Source: Hymenobacter monticola (GTDB lineage: Bacteria > Bacteroidota > Bacteroidia > Cytophagales > Hymenobacteraceae). Taken from it: 64,000 nt of DNA. Shown one piece after another: positions 25,179 to 34,263 of the stretch (its first letter is position 1; every line of letters starts with the position of its first letter). The stretch lies in NCBI RefSeq assembly GCF_022811645.1, contig NZ_CP094534.1, forward strand, positions 1,488,001 through 1,552,000. The letters are read 5' to 3'. Both the position numbers and the translations under genes were made by a program. Below the pieces are notes generated by a model. It was not told the origin of the DNA, searched no databases, and worked only from the letters and a program-made list of their open reading frames with translations.

Positions 25179-25251
25179 GTAGCGCGGACTTTTAGTCCGC
25201 GAAGCCAACGGCATTTATGATTTACCACTCGCGGACTAAAGTCCGCGCTAC
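25179..25251. repeat. Family D inverted repeat (copy D2)
   Basis: Arms at 25179-25202 and 25229-25251 match except for one extra T on the left (GTAGCGCGGACTTT). Each arm is itself a hairpin (GCGGACT...AGTCCGC). The right arm contains the TAG stop of the cation transporter gene (25248-25250), and the left arm supplies the TA of a possible -7 box of the MFS gene. Confidence 0.88.
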
Positions 25252-26198
25252 TGATGCACCGCTGCCACTGCTTCTTCGCAGCCGCTGTGACAGCCGCCGG
25301 GCAGCGCGCCATCCTCCACCTGCACGGTGCTGTGGTGGATGTGAAACTCGGTTTCGAGCCCTTTGGTGAGGGCACCGAGCCAGGCGGCATCGGCGCCGCC
25401 GGGGCGCACGAGGTGGGCCATGAGGGCGGCGTCGTGGCCGGAGCTGCTGAGGCTCCAGATGTGCAGGTCGTGCACGGACTCGACCTGGGGCTGGGCCAGC
25501 AGCCAGGCGCGCACCGCGGCGGGGTCAATGCCGTCGGGCACGGCTTGCAGTCCCAGGCGCAGGCTGTCGCGCAGCAGGCCCCACGAGCTGTAGGCGATGA
25601 TGCCCAGGATGATAAAGCCGATGAGCGGGTCGAGCCAGGCCCAGCCGGTGAGCAGCACGAGGCCACCGCCGGCCACCACGCCCACGCTCACCAGCGCATC
25701 GGTGAGCATGTGCAGGTAGGCGCCGCGCACGTTCACATCGCCCTTCTGCCCACTACGGAAAAGCAGGGCCGTGACGCCGTTGACAAGGATGCCGATGCCG
25801 GCCAGCGCCATCACCCAACGGCCGTTCACGGGTTCGGGGTGGCGCAGGTGGTCGATGGTTTCCCAGAGGATGAAGCCGAGCGCGGCATAGAGCAGAGCGG
25901 TGTTGAGCAGCGCCGCCTGAATGGTGGCCCCACGGTAGCCAAAGGTGTAGCGCTGCGTGGCGGGACGACCCGCCAGCCAGGCGGCGCCCCAGGCCAGGGC
26001 CAGGCTGAGCACGTCGCTCAGGTTGTGGCCGGCGTCGGAGAGCAGGGCGGCCGAGTTGGCCCAGAAGCCACCAATAGCTTCGGCTATTACGAAGGCCAGG
26101 TTAAGGCCGATGCCGATGGCAAAAGCCGCGCTAAAGGCGCCCCCGGCGGGCGGGGCGGCGTGCTGGTGGCCAGCGTGGTCGGAATGAGAGTGGGGCAT
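25248..26198 (-). CDS. Cation diffusion facilitator family transporter
   Basis: A 316-residue proton antiporter expected to export Zn2+, Co2+ or Cd2+ from the cytoplasm. A His-rich N-terminus (MPHSHSDHAGHQHAA) precedes six membrane helices. The metal site residues are in helix 2 (LLSDAGHNLSDVL, HxxxD) and helix 5 (YLHMLTDALVSVG, HxxxD), the HD-HD pattern of Zn-CDF members. The cytoplasmic C-terminal domain carries VHDLHIWSLSSSGHDAALMAH and a final Cys/His cluster GGCHSGCEE. It is upstream of and in the same direction as the MFS gene, but the D2 repeat lies between them. Confidence 0.9.
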   Translation of the reverse strand: MPHSHSDHAGHQHAAPPAGGAFSAAFAIGIGLNLAFVIAEAIGGFWANSAALLSDAGHNLSDVLSLALAWGAAWLAGRPATQRYTFGYRGATIQAALLNTALLYAALGFILWETIDHLRHPEPVNGRWVMALAGIGILVNGVTALLFRSGQKGDVNVRGAYLHMLTDALVSVGVVAGGGLVLLTGWAWLDPLIGFIILGIIAYSSWGLLRDSLRLGLQAVPDGIDPAAVRAWLLAQPQVESVHDLHIWSLSSSGHDAALMAHLVRPGGADAAWLGALTKGLETEFHIHHSTVQVEDGALPGGCHSGCEEAVAAVHQ

Positions 26199-26287
26199 GA
26201 TGGAAAGCGTTGGCGCTACGTGGATAACGTAAACGGTCGGGCTTTCGGTGCGAATAGAAGGGCACTGTGAGCGTTGTCAGCGCGGCC

Positions 26288-27115
26288 TTACTTGTGAATG
26301 ACCATTAGCCCATACTCTTCTTTTCTAAAAAGCTTCGTTTCCTGCATTGGAATATCCTCTACAATCCCACGAAAATTCATCCGTTGTACCTGCTCGATGG
26401 CGACACGAAATTTATTGCCAATTCGAAGGGAATCGCGGGGAATATTTATTTCTCTGCTCTTGACCATTCTGCCTTGCCCGATACCATCAGTGCTCCGTAT
26501 GAGTGCGAATTGATAACTCGGGATTCTATAGCGGGCATCAGTTGGAAGGATGGTAGCGAAACCTTCAGCGGGTGTCGCTCTTACCGATAATGTAAACCGA
26601 GACAGAACGGAATCAGGAGGCGTCCTTTCCCAGATAGCCTGCTTAGGGTCGGAAAGCCGTATCTCAACGGTTGGTAGCGGTGGAGGCATTACCTGAAATA
26701 GGTGCTTAAACACCAATACTCGCCCCCGATAAGCCCAAAGCGTAACCGTAGACGCTGAGGGTGCAATCAGCAACCGGTGCCTCTCTGCGTCGAGCTTCAC
26801 GGTGGCGCCAGTAGCTGTGAAGCGAATGGGAAGCTGCCCCTTGCCCGGCCGAGATGGCACAATCAGCGGGTTTTCACAGTTAAGAAAAAGGCGGATAGAG
26901 TCGGGTTCAACGTCCCACTTCACTTCGTGATAAGACCAAGCCGGTAACCATTTTCGCACCGCCTCTTTGGTGGTATCCGGGTCCTGCCACCACCGTTCTA
27001 CCATTCGGTAGGTCAGCCGCCACGGTCCCCGCGGCCGGCTCTGCCCCTGAATATGTGATACGGGCAGCAACACACTTAGCAGCCACCAGGCTGGTAGTAA
27101 CAAGCGGATTCGCAT
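26288..27115 (-). CDS. Secreted protein resembling the C-terminal domains of GldM
   Basis: 275 residues with a signal peptide (MRIRLLLPAWWLLSVLLPVS). The remainder is beta-rich: a segment NPLIVPSRPGKGQLPIRFTA with LLIAPSASTVTLWAYRG and then F.V.PPPLPTVEIRL, and a final segment YRIPSYQFALIRSTDG with REINIPRDSLRIGNKFRVAI and FRGIVEDIPM. This order resembles the two last periplasmic domains of the gliding and T9SS motor protein GldM, without its membrane helix. The match is from memory of the pattern and is moderate. The gene is visibly poorer in GC than its neighbours, which may mean recent acquisition. Confidence 0.55.
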   Translation of the reverse strand: MRIRLLLPAWWLLSVLLPVSHIQGQSRPRGPWRLTYRMVERWWQDPDTTKEAVRKWLPAWSYHEVKWDVEPDSIRLFLNCENPLIVPSRPGKGQLPIRFTATGATVKLDAERHRLLIAPSASTVTLWAYRGRVLVFKHLFQVMPPPLPTVEIRLSDPKQAIWERTPPDSVLSRFTLSVRATPAEGFATILPTDARYRIPSYQFALIRSTDGIGQGRMVKSREINIPRDSLRIGNKFRVAIEQVQRMNFRGIVEDIPMQETKLFRKEEYGLMVIHK

Positions 27116-27198
27116 GGGTTGGCGTAAAGGTGACGCTTAAAAGTAAAGCGAAAACGCTGCCGCCGAAGCCGTGGTATTTATTGAGGCAAAAAGCTGCC

Positions 27199-27891
27199 TT
27201 ACTGCCGCGTCAGTACCTCGTCAATCAGGCCGTATTCCTTGGCCTCGTCAGCCCGCATCCAGTAGTCGCGGTCCGAGTCGTCGTGGATTTGCTGATAGGT
27301 TTTGCCCGTGCGTTCGGCGTAGATGCCGTAGAGCTCCTGGCGCAGCTTTACCACCTCGCGGGCCGTGATTTCGATGTCGGCCGAGGGGCCCTGCACGCCG
27401 CCGCTGGGCTGGTGAATCATGACGCGGGCGTGGGGCAGGGCCGAGCGTTTGCCGGGGGCGCCGCCGCAGAGCAAAAAGGCGCCCATGCTGGCCGCCAGCC
27501 CGGTGCAGATGGTGGCCACGTCGGGCCGCACGTACTGCATGGTGTCGTACATGCCCAGCCCGGCATACACCGAGCCACCCGGCGAATTAATGTAAAGCAG
27601 AATGTCCTTGCGGGCATCCACCGATTCCAGAAACAGCAGTTGGGCGTTAATGATGTTGGCAATGTTGTCGTCGACGGCCTGACCGAGGAAGATGATGCGG
27701 TCCATGATGAGGCGCGAAAACACGTCGATTTCGGCGAAGCGCGTGGGCCGCTCCTCAATGACGGAGCGCGTCATGCCGGTGAAGTGCTGGCGGGCGCGGC
27801 CTTCGGCGCGGGTCAGGTACTGGTCCACCACGAGGCCGTTGAGGCCCTGGCCGTGCACGGCAAATTTTCGGAATTCCTGTTTGTTCAGCAT
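27199..27891 (-). CDS. clpP: ATP-dependent Clp protease proteolytic subunit
   Basis: ClpP forms a tetradecameric serine peptidase chamber that degrades proteins unfolded by ClpX or ClpA/C. The 230-residue product has the catalytic triad Ser135 (GLAASMGAF), His160 ([10 protein letters not shown]) and Asp209 (DDSDRDYW), the oxyanion GGS of [13 protein letters not shown], and the handle helix [15 protein letters not shown] start at ATG 27891 ([14 protein letters not shown]) fits the family; the frame to 27960 overlaps noncoding DNA. It is not followed by clpX within the window, unlike in many genomes. Confidence 0.93.
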   Translation of the reverse strand: MLNKQEFRKFAVHGQGLNGLVVDQYLTRAEGRARQHFTGMTRSVIEERPTRFAEIDVFSRLIMDRIIFLGQAVDDNIANIINAQLLFLESVDARKDILLYINSPGGSVYAGLGMYDTMQYVRPDVATICTGLAASMGAFLLCGGAPGKRSALPHARVMIHQPSGGVQGPSADIEITAREVVKLRQELYGIYAERTGKTYQQIHDDSDRDYWMRADEAKEYGLIDEVLTRQ

Positions 27892-28006
27892 GGGATGGGG
27901 AAAGTGAAAAATGTGGGCACAGGAAGTCTGGCTTCGCCGGAAATGGCGAAGGGAAATCATAACCCGTGCGGAGTGTTTGGGGGAAGTAGGCTAAGTCAGC
28001 AGTTGG

Positions 28007-28273
28007 TTACCACGGCTTCATTCGTTGCCAGAGGCGGGCCCAGGGACTGGCGGGCGGCCCATAGAGGCGGGTGTGGATGCCGGCCAACTCGCGCCGCAAC
28101 TGGCGCCGGCCGGCCAGCCGTAGGCCCTTATATAGCTGCTGCTGAGCAGCCGTATCAGCGGCCAGCTCGCCATCCAGCAGCAGGCGCAGCTGCCAGTCCT
28201 CGGCCGGCAGGGCGGCGGGGCCGCGCATCAGCTGCTGCTCAATCAGGCGCAGGCGTTCGAGTTCGGGGCGCAT
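28007..28273 (-). CDS. Small protein encoded directly after the ECF sigma factor
   Basis: 88 residues, charged and helical (MRPELERLRLIEQQLMRGPA, then LRRELAGIHTRLYG), no membrane helix. The start lies three bases after the sigma factor stop, so the two are almost certainly co-transcribed. Position suggests an anti-sigma or sigma-modulating partner, and the middle part AEDWQLRLLLDGELAADTAAQ resembles the cytoplasmic sigma-binding helices of anti-sigma factors, but there is no membrane anchor or zinc motif to prove it. Confidence 0.7.
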   Translation of the reverse strand: MRPELERLRLIEQQLMRGPAALPAEDWQLRLLLDGELAADTAAQQQLYKGLRLAGRRQLRRELAGIHTRLYGPPASPWARLWQRMKPW

Positions 28274-28276
28274 GGC

Positions 28277-28882
28277 TTAGTATTCAATGGTTTCGGAATG
28301 GAAAGCCCGACGCACCGAGTTGCGCAGCCGCTCCAGGCACTTAAACTTCTGCACCGTGGCTGAGCGCACGGAGCGGTAGCCATTGGCCTCGGCAATCTGG
28401 GTGAGCGGCTGCTGGAAATAGTAGAAGGCCAGCAGCATGTTCTTGCAGCGCGCACCCAACTGCTCCACGTAGTCGAGCACGGCGAAGCCCGTCGCTTCCG
28501 TTTCCGTTGCGGCTTCGGCGGCCAGCTGGCCGGGGTCGTCGGGCAGGGCCTCGTGCGGGAGGCGGGCGCGGCGGCGCAACTCGTGCCGCCACAGGTTGCG
28601 GCTGATGCCCAGCAGGTAGGTGCCGGCCGTGGCGGTGAGCGTCAGGGTTCCGCCCACCGCCTGCTCGTATAGAATCACCAACGCGTCGTGAAACACGTCC
28701 TGCGCGTCCTCGGCCGTGCCGCCGCGGGCGCTCACGTGCCGCCGCACCAGCGGGAAAGCGTGGCGGTAGAGCTGAGTCAGGGCTTGTTCGCGGTTGGCCA
28801 GCAGGGCCGTGCGGAGGGTGAGAGCAGAGGAAAATTTGGGCGAGGAAACCATGGCAGGAAGAGTTGTCTCTAAGTAATCCAT
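28277..28882 (-). CDS. RNA polymerase ECF-type sigma factor
   Basis: 201 residues from ATG at 28882. Region 2 spans about 25-105: LTQLYRHAFPLVRRHVSARGG, AEDAQDVFHDALVILYEQ, then TYLLGISRNLWRHELRRR, the helix that binds the -10 element. Region 4 lies at about 145-195: LGARCKNMLLAFYYFQQPLT, IAEANGYRSVRSATVQKFKC, with the recognition helix near the end. It resembles the Bacteroidota ECF groups that pair with short downstream regulators. Targets are not apparent; no recognisable autoregulatory promoter was found. Confidence 0.88.
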   Translation of the reverse strand: MDYLETTLPAMVSSPKFSSALTLRTALLANREQALTQLYRHAFPLVRRHVSARGGTAEDAQDVFHDALVILYEQAVGGTLTLTATAGTYLLGISRNLWRHELRRRARLPHEALPDDPGQLAAEAATETEATGFAVLDYVEQLGARCKNMLLAFYYFQQPLTQIAEANGYRSVRSATVQKFKCLERLRNSVRRAFHSETIEY

Positions 28883-28911
28883 TTTCCGCCCAACTATCAC
28901 CCCTGGTATCT

Positions 28912-28945
28912 AAAAAAAAGGCTTGCCCCGGTCAGGAGGCAAGCC
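28912..28945 (-). terminator. Terminator of the T9SS-exported repeat protein gene
   Basis: On the minus strand GGCTTGCC (28945-28938) pairs with GGCAAGCC (28927-28920) and is followed by eight T, between the gene at 28970 and the sigma factor gene. Confidence 0.85.
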
Positions 28946-28969
28946 ATTCAAGTACTTAGGAAGCCGCCG

Positions 28970-31609
28970 CTACTCCAGCACCACGCGCCGAGTGACGGCG
29001 CCTGTGGCATATTCCACGCGCAACAGGTATACGCCGGGCGTCAGCGCGTCGGTGGCCAGCTGCATTTCGGGTTGAAGCACGGCTTGGCGGAGCACGGGGC
29101 GGCCTAGGGCGTCAAGCAAGAAAACCGCTTTGGGGCGGGCGGCGGCATCCAGGCGGAGCGTGAGCTGCCCGTGGGCCGGAACCGGGTAGGCACTTGTATT
29201 GGCCTGCACCTGTGCGCTGGGCACGTGCAGCACGTTCGCGTCGAGCAGGCGAGCGAGGCCGATGTGCAGTTGGCCGCCGATGGTCGTGTAATAACCGGGA
29301 ACCAGAATGGCTCCATCGGGCTGAACGACCGGGGTGAAGACATAAAAATCGGGCTGCAAATTGGCCGCAAACCCGGTATCCAACGCCCCGTTCGGCAGCA
29401 GGCGCAACAACGTTTTAATGGCCGTCTGACCAGTGGCGCGCGTGAAGCCGCCCACCACAATTCGCCCGTTGGGCTGCACGGCCAGGCCGAAAACGGACGA
29501 AGACCCCGAGTAAAGCGGCGTAAAAGCCGTGGAAGCCACCGCAAACGTCGGGTCGGGCGCGCCCGTGGCCGTGAGTTGGCCAATGCGGGCTGTGGCCACC
29601 GTGCCCACGGCCGTGAAATTGCCGAGGAACAGTATTTTTCCGCCAGGAGTCTGCACCAGCTGATTGACGGAAGTCGCCGCCGTGCCGTTGGTGACGCTGG
29701 CGGGCGTGAAGGCTGGGTCGATACCACCATCGGCCAATAGCCCCGTCACGGTGGCGGCTTGCCCGGTGGTGCTTGGCGCTCCTACCAGCACACGGCCATC
29801 GGGGCGCACCAGCAAGCAGGTAGGCGCCGCCACGGCCGGCTGAAAAGTAGCGTCCAGTTGGCCGGTATCCGTCAGGCGGGCAAGAAACGGCTGGCCGGGC
29901 ACCGACGCATTGTTGCTTGGAAGCCCCATCACCACAATGCTGCCCCCGGGCTGCACTTGGGCACTGCGCAAATACCCGTTATCGGGGGACATGCCGGAGC
30001 CGTAGGGCGAACCGGGGCCGTAGGCAGCACTCACGAAGGTAGAGTCCAAGCGGCCGTTGGCCAGCAGGCGCACCAGGTTCACGTGCTGCTGTCCGTTGGC
30101 CTGAAAGCTGAAATAGCCGCCCACCAGCACGCGCCCGTCTGGGTAGGTGTAGAAGGGAGTAACGCTGGTGCTGGGCGCGGCCGTGGCAAACGGACTCCGG
30201 GCCACAAAGCCGGCATCGGTGCTGCCATCGGCGTTGAGGCGGGCCAGGCCAACGGACGCCACGCCGTTGATTTCGGAAAACCAGCCGCTCACAAGAATCT
30301 TGCCGCCGGGGCCGGGCTGCAGGGTTACGGCCGAACTGCTGGGCTGTTGCAGCAGCGGCGCCACAAACGGCGCCGGGGCGCCCGTAGCTTGCAGCAAGTG
30401 CACGCCCGTGGGCAGGGCGGTAGCGGCCTCAATGTTGAGCAAGCCGCCGGCCGTCAGCACTTGGCCTGATGCCAGCAACTGAATGCTGCTCACGCCATCG
30501 GACGGCGTGCCGTACGTGCTGTTGACGCGCGCGGGCACTCGCCAGGCCGGGTCGAACGCGCCGGTGGCCAGCAGCTGTGCCACGTACTGCTGGGACGCAC
30601 CCAATTGATATTGATAAATGCCCGGGCTTCCCACGGCCACCAGGATGCGACCATCAGGACGCACCTGCATCGTCGGAACAAGGTAATCGCTGCGTTGAGG
30701 GTACAGGTTGGTGGGCGCTGCAAAGCTCGTATCGTGAATCCCCGTCGGGCCGAAGCGCACGATTCGAGCCGCCAAACCCATAAAAATGCCGCCGCTATAC
30801 CCATTGTTCGCGCCCAGCAAAACCTTGCCATCGGGCTGAAGCGCCAAGCTCGCGCCGTAAGCGTTTGACGCCGGTACCGGCGTCCCACCCGAAGGGAACC
30901 GCAGCTGAAAGCTGCTATCCTGACTGCCGTCTAAGTTGAGTCGGAAAACGTTTAGGAGCGGGCTAGTGAATGCGCATAAGAGCTTGCCATCGGGTTGTAG
31001 CACTACGGCATCTGGCGCGTAGTAACTGCTAAGGTTCAGGGCCGCGAACCGCGTGTTGAAGGCCGTATCGGGGGTGCCATCGGCATTAAGGCGCATAACC
31101 GATACGGTGGTGGTGAAGCCGGGCCGCAACAGGCTTTGTCCTCCCACCACTATTTTGCCGTCGGGCTGCGCGGCTACGTTATAAATAATGCCCCAGCCGC
31201 TGGTGCGGGGCGCAAAGCTGGCATCGCGCGTGCCGTCGGCGTTGAGGCGCACCAACTGAAAATACGTGGTGCTGCCGTAGGCCACGCTGCCGGCCACCAC
31301 CCAGATTTTGCCGCCCGGCGCTTCGGCCGCGCCTCTCACTTCCGTCCAGGTAGCTGCCGCCAGGTTGGCCTGAAACTGCGTGTCGAGTTGCCCATTGGGC
31401 AGGTAGGCGGCGATGCCGGGCACGTCCTGGTGCTCGGCCCGCTGCACGCCAAACACCAACCGGTTGCCGTTGCTCAGTTGCAACGCGGCCGCGGCCGAAG
31501 CTGGTTCGTAGAGGCGTTGCGGCAGAAAGCTGGGGTCAATTCGGGTCTGGGCGCTGCTAGCCCAGGAACACCCGATGAGACACAGAACGGTGAGTAGAAA
31601 AAATCGCAT
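28970..31609 (-). CDS. T9SS-exported delta-60 repeat (beta-propeller-like) protein
   Basis: 879 residues. A signal peptide (MRFFLLTVLCLIGCSWASSA) precedes many delta-60 repeats of about 50 residues with the core (L/V).(P/A)DGK(I/V).VGG......V.RL.ADGT.D..F; examples are QPDGKIVVGGQSLLR, RPDGRILVAVG, QPDGKLLCAF and RLNADGTPDTAF. The C-terminal 70 residues form a type A sorting domain (LTLRLDAAARPKAVFLLDAL, then LTPGVYLLRVEYATG), so it is secreted across the outer membrane by the type IX system and probably cell-surface attached. The biological role of delta-60 repeat proteins is not known. A terminator follows it. Confidence 0.88.
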   Translation of the reverse strand: MRFFLLTVLCLIGCSWASSAQTRIDPSFLPQRLYEPASAAAALQLSNGNRLVFGVQRAEHQDVPGIAAYLPNGQLDTQFQANLAAATWTEVRGAAEAPGGKIWVVAGSVAYGSTTYFQLVRLNADGTRDASFAPRTSGWGIIYNVAAQPDGKIVVGGQSLLRPGFTTTVSVMRLNADGTPDTAFNTRFAALNLSSYYAPDAVVLQPDGKLLCAFTSPLLNVFRLNLDGSQDSSFQLRFPSGGTPVPASNAYGASLALQPDGKVLLGANNGYSGGIFMGLAARIVRFGPTGIHDTSFAAPTNLYPQRSDYLVPTMQVRPDGRILVAVGSPGIYQYQLGASQQYVAQLLATGAFDPAWRVPARVNSTYGTPSDGVSSIQLLASGQVLTAGGLLNIEAATALPTGVHLLQATGAPAPFVAPLLQQPSSSAVTLQPGPGGKILVSGWFSEINGVASVGLARLNADGSTDAGFVARSPFATAAPSTSVTPFYTYPDGRVLVGGYFSFQANGQQHVNLVRLLANGRLDSTFVSAAYGPGSPYGSGMSPDNGYLRSAQVQPGGSIVVMGLPSNNASVPGQPFLARLTDTGQLDATFQPAVAAPTCLLVRPDGRVLVGAPSTTGQAATVTGLLADGGIDPAFTPASVTNGTAATSVNQLVQTPGGKILFLGNFTAVGTVATARIGQLTATGAPDPTFAVASTAFTPLYSGSSSVFGLAVQPNGRIVVGGFTRATGQTAIKTLLRLLPNGALDTGFAANLQPDFYVFTPVVQPDGAILVPGYYTTIGGQLHIGLARLLDANVLHVPSAQVQANTSAYPVPAHGQLTLRLDAAARPKAVFLLDALGRPVLRQAVLQPEMQLATDALTPGVYLLRVEYATGAVTRRVVLE

Positions 31610-31660
31610 AAAATAGAAGAGAGTAATTCAATATAAAGCTACAGCCGGAGCAGCCGCTCC

Positions 31661-31728
31661 ACAAAATTCAAACGGGCCCGGCCGGGCTACAGCCGCCGTG
31701 GCAAGTAGCTCAACCGAGCCCGTTTGAA
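31661..31728 (-). terminator. Structured terminator of the TonB-receptor gene
   Basis: On the minus strand TTCAAACGGGC (31728-31718) pairs with GCCCGTTTGAA (31677-31667), enclosing a GC-rich branch, and is followed by TTTTG. The gap also holds two direct copies of CTACAGCCG. Confidence 0.65.
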
Positions 31729-31763
31729 GGCTTCACGGGGCTAATTAATTTGCCCTCTTGCTA

Positions 31764-34229
31764 TCATTTAAAAGACAGCGGCACCACCAGCCGCACGCTC
31801 ACATTGCGCCCCTGGTTGAACACGCCGGTGCGCCCGTTGGCGGCGTTGTAATCGGCATATTTCAGGCGGCTGAGGTGGCTTTGGTAGCCCACGTCGAACA
31901 GGTTGTTGGCCGTGACGAAGAGCGAGAACAGGGTGCGGCCGCTGGCCGAAGCCACGTCGGTGCCCACGCCGGCGTTGAACAGCGTGTAGCCCGGCGTGGC
32001 GGTTTCGGTGTCGAAGGCCGAGAAGAAGCGGTTTTGGGCGAAGGTGCGCTCCATCTGCAGGCGGGCGTAGGGGTTGGTGAGGCGCTTGCCCTGGCGGCGG
32101 AAGTTGGCCCGCAGTTCCGACTGCAGCCGGTCGGCCGGGATGAAAGGCAGGTAGCGCTGGTCAGCTTCTACGTTCAGCTGCCGGGCGCGCACCATCGAAA
32201 ACGCGTTTTCGAAGTGCAGCCAGTCTAGCGGGTGGGGGTGAAAGTCGAGGCTCACCTCGCCGCCGTAGAGGCGGGCCTGGCCTTGCTCGTACTTGTAGGC
32301 GCCGGTGTCGTCGCGCAGCGAGTCGGCCCCGCTGGCCGTGAGCAGGCGGCGCGTGAAAATGTAGTTGCTTATGCTGTTCTCAAACGCATCGACGCTGAAG
32401 CTGACGTGCTCCGAGGCGTAGCTCACGCCGACATCCACCTGCAGGCTGGTTTCGGCGGCCAGGTTTTCGTTGCCAATTTCGTAGCGGATGGTGCCCTCGT
32501 GCTTGCCGTTCGAGCCCAGCTCGGCAATGTTGGGCGCCCGGAAGCCGCGGGCCAGGTTTGCTTTCACCGTCAGGCGCTCGCTGAGGCTGTAGGCCAGCCC
32601 CAGGCTGCCGCTATAGTTGTGAAAATTGCTCTCGAAGCCCGGAAACTTGGTTTCGGCCGTGGGGTTGGTGCTGGGCCGCTCATTGCCGTCGAGCGAGAGG
32701 CGGTCGGCTGAAATCTGCCGAATGTCGTAGCGCAAGCCGCCGCTGATGTCCAGCGCGCCGATGGTTTTCTTGGCCACGCCAAACACGCCGCCCTCGTTCA
32801 CGCGGTAGGCCGGAATCAGGAATTCCACGCCCAGGTTGCGGTTTTGCTGGTGCAAGCCGGTGCTGCCCAAGGTCAGGTTCCAGCCATTTTTCTCAGGCAG
32901 GAAGTAGCGCAGGGCGTAGTCCACGGTCCGCAGCTGGAAGTAGAGCGAGGTTTCCGCCGGGTCGAGCGCGCTGCCGTACTCGCGGCGCAGGTTCTGCTGG
33001 TAACTCACCTGCAGCGTGAGGCGGGCGCCGTTTTCGCCCAGAATGAAGTTATTATCCGTCCCGATGCGCAGGTGGTTGATTTGCTGCTGGGGCACAGCCA
33101 GGCCATAGCCGTGCAGGTCGGCGTCGGTCACGGGCACGCTCACCGTCGAGTCGCCGCTGGGCACGTCTTTCAGGAAGCGGCCGGTTTGCGGGTCGCGGGC
33201 GCCCTCGGTAAGCCCCACGCGCTGGTTGAAGCTGCTGAAGGTGAAGTGCGAATAGCCCCAGCTTTTGTTTACGCCCACGTAGCCGTTGGCGTCCCACTCA
33301 TTAAAGCCGGAGTTGTACACGCGGCCGTCGTAGCGGTTCTGGTAGTTGCCGGCCACCTTGCGGGTGCCGCGCACCAGCCAGTTCAGGCCGTTGAGGTTGC
33401 CCGCGTTCAGCAGCGAGTAGCCCTGCTGGTGGTTGTTGGTCTGGTAGTTGGCCGTGGCCGTGCCAATAATGCGGCCCTCGGCCACGGGGTCGGGCGCCAC
33501 GAAGTTGATGACGCCGGCCATGGCATCGGACCCGTACAGCAGCGAGCCCGGCCCCTTGATAATCTCGGCCCGGTCGATGCTAAACTCGTCAATCTCAATG
33601 CCGTGCTCGTCGCCCCACTGCTGGCCTTCCTGCCGGGCGCCGTTGTTCAGCGTCACCACGCGGTTGTAGCCCAGTCCGCGCACTACGGGCTTGCTGATGG
33701 CCGCGCCGGTTGTAATCTGGGCCACGCCCGGGGTGTGCGCAATGGCATCCACAATGTTAGAGCCGGAGGTCTGGTTGAGTCGCGTGCGGTCAACCACCGT
33801 CGTTGGCACCGGTGAGCGCCGCAGCTGCGTGGCCTGGCTCACGCCCGTGACCACCACCTGGCCAATTTCGGTGGCCGCGGCCGTCAGCTTGATTTCCAGC
33901 GGCTGCCCGCTGCCCGTGTCCACGGTCTGCGTCACCGTATTGTAGCCCAGCGAGCGCACCTGCATGGTGAAGCGCCCGCGAGGCAGGTTGGCAAAGCTGA
34001 ACGAGCCATCGGGCCCGGTGGCGGCGCCCTGCTTCAAATCGGTGAAAATGACGTTGGCGCCGGGCAGTGCCTCGTCCGTGGCGGCGTCGGCCACGCGGCC
34101 GGTGAGGGGCGGGGCCGTGGCCCGGCCGCGGGCGGCCACCGCCGGCGTGGCCACGGGCGCGGTTTGGGCCGCCGAAACAAAAAAGCCGCCCAGTACCAAC
34201 GAAATGGTCAGCGGAATGCGGTTAATCAT
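31764..34229 (-). CDS. TonB-dependent outer membrane receptor, ZnuD-like
   Basis: 821 residues from ATG at 34229. Signal peptide (ISLVLGGFFVSAA), a carboxypeptidase-like regulatory domain (about 42-125, LTGRVADAATDEALPGANVI), a plug domain (about 135-250, with SNIVDAIAHTPGV and NNGARQEGQQWGDEHGIEID) and a 22-strand barrel ending in VSVRLVVPLSF. The barrel segment FRAPNIAELGSNGKHEGTIR with YEIGNENL resembles the family of zinc receptors ZnuD (AP...EL...G.H..T..FE.GN). Together with the neighbours a role in transition-metal, likely zinc, uptake is inferred. Promoter TTG-18-TACGTTTG lies five bases before the ATG. Confidence 0.85.
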   Translation of the reverse strand: MINRIPLTISLVLGGFFVSAAQTAPVATPAVAARGRATAPPLTGRVADAATDEALPGANVIFTDLKQGAATGPDGSFSFANLPRGRFTMQVRSLGYNTVTQTVDTGSGQPLEIKLTAAATEIGQVVVTGVSQATQLRRSPVPTTVVDRTRLNQTSGSNIVDAIAHTPGVAQITTGAAISKPVVRGLGYNRVVTLNNGARQEGQQWGDEHGIEIDEFSIDRAEIIKGPGSLLYGSDAMAGVINFVAPDPVAEGRIIGTATANYQTNNHQQGYSLLNAGNLNGLNWLVRGTRKVAGNYQNRYDGRVYNSGFNEWDANGYVGVNKSWGYSHFTFSSFNQRVGLTEGARDPQTGRFLKDVPSGDSTVSVPVTDADLHGYGLAVPQQQINHLRIGTDNNFILGENGARLTLQVSYQQNLRREYGSALDPAETSLYFQLRTVDYALRYFLPEKNGWNLTLGSTGLHQQNRNLGVEFLIPAYRVNEGGVFGVAKKTIGALDISGGLRYDIRQISADRLSLDGNERPSTNPTAETKFPGFESNFHNYSGSLGLAYSLSERLTVKANLARGFRAPNIAELGSNGKHEGTIRYEIGNENLAAETSLQVDVGVSYASEHVSFSVDAFENSISNYIFTRRLLTASGADSLRDDTGAYKYEQGQARLYGGEVSLDFHPHPLDWLHFENAFSMVRARQLNVEADQRYLPFIPADRLQSELRANFRRQGKRLTNPYARLQMERTFAQNRFFSAFDTETATPGYTLFNAGVGTDVASASGRTLFSLFVTANNLFDVGYQSHLSRLKYADYNAANGRTGVFNQGRNVSVRLVVPLSFK

Positions 34230-34234
34230 AAAAG

Positions 34235-34263
34235 CAAACGTAAAACTGCCGCATGAACGGCAA
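34235..34263 (-). promoter_or_regulatory. Promoter of the first ZnuD-like receptor gene, -7 box five bases before ATG
   Basis: On the minus strand TTG (34263-34261), 18 bases, TACGTTTG (34242-34235), five bases, ATG (34229). It is a full match to the phylum consensus and predicts a leaderless or nearly leaderless mRNA. Confidence 0.7.

Noticed and set aside
27055..28344. 429-aa plus-strand frame across clpP and the sigma factor region
   Set aside because: Covers two opposite-strand genes and an intergenic gap; no recognisable domain.
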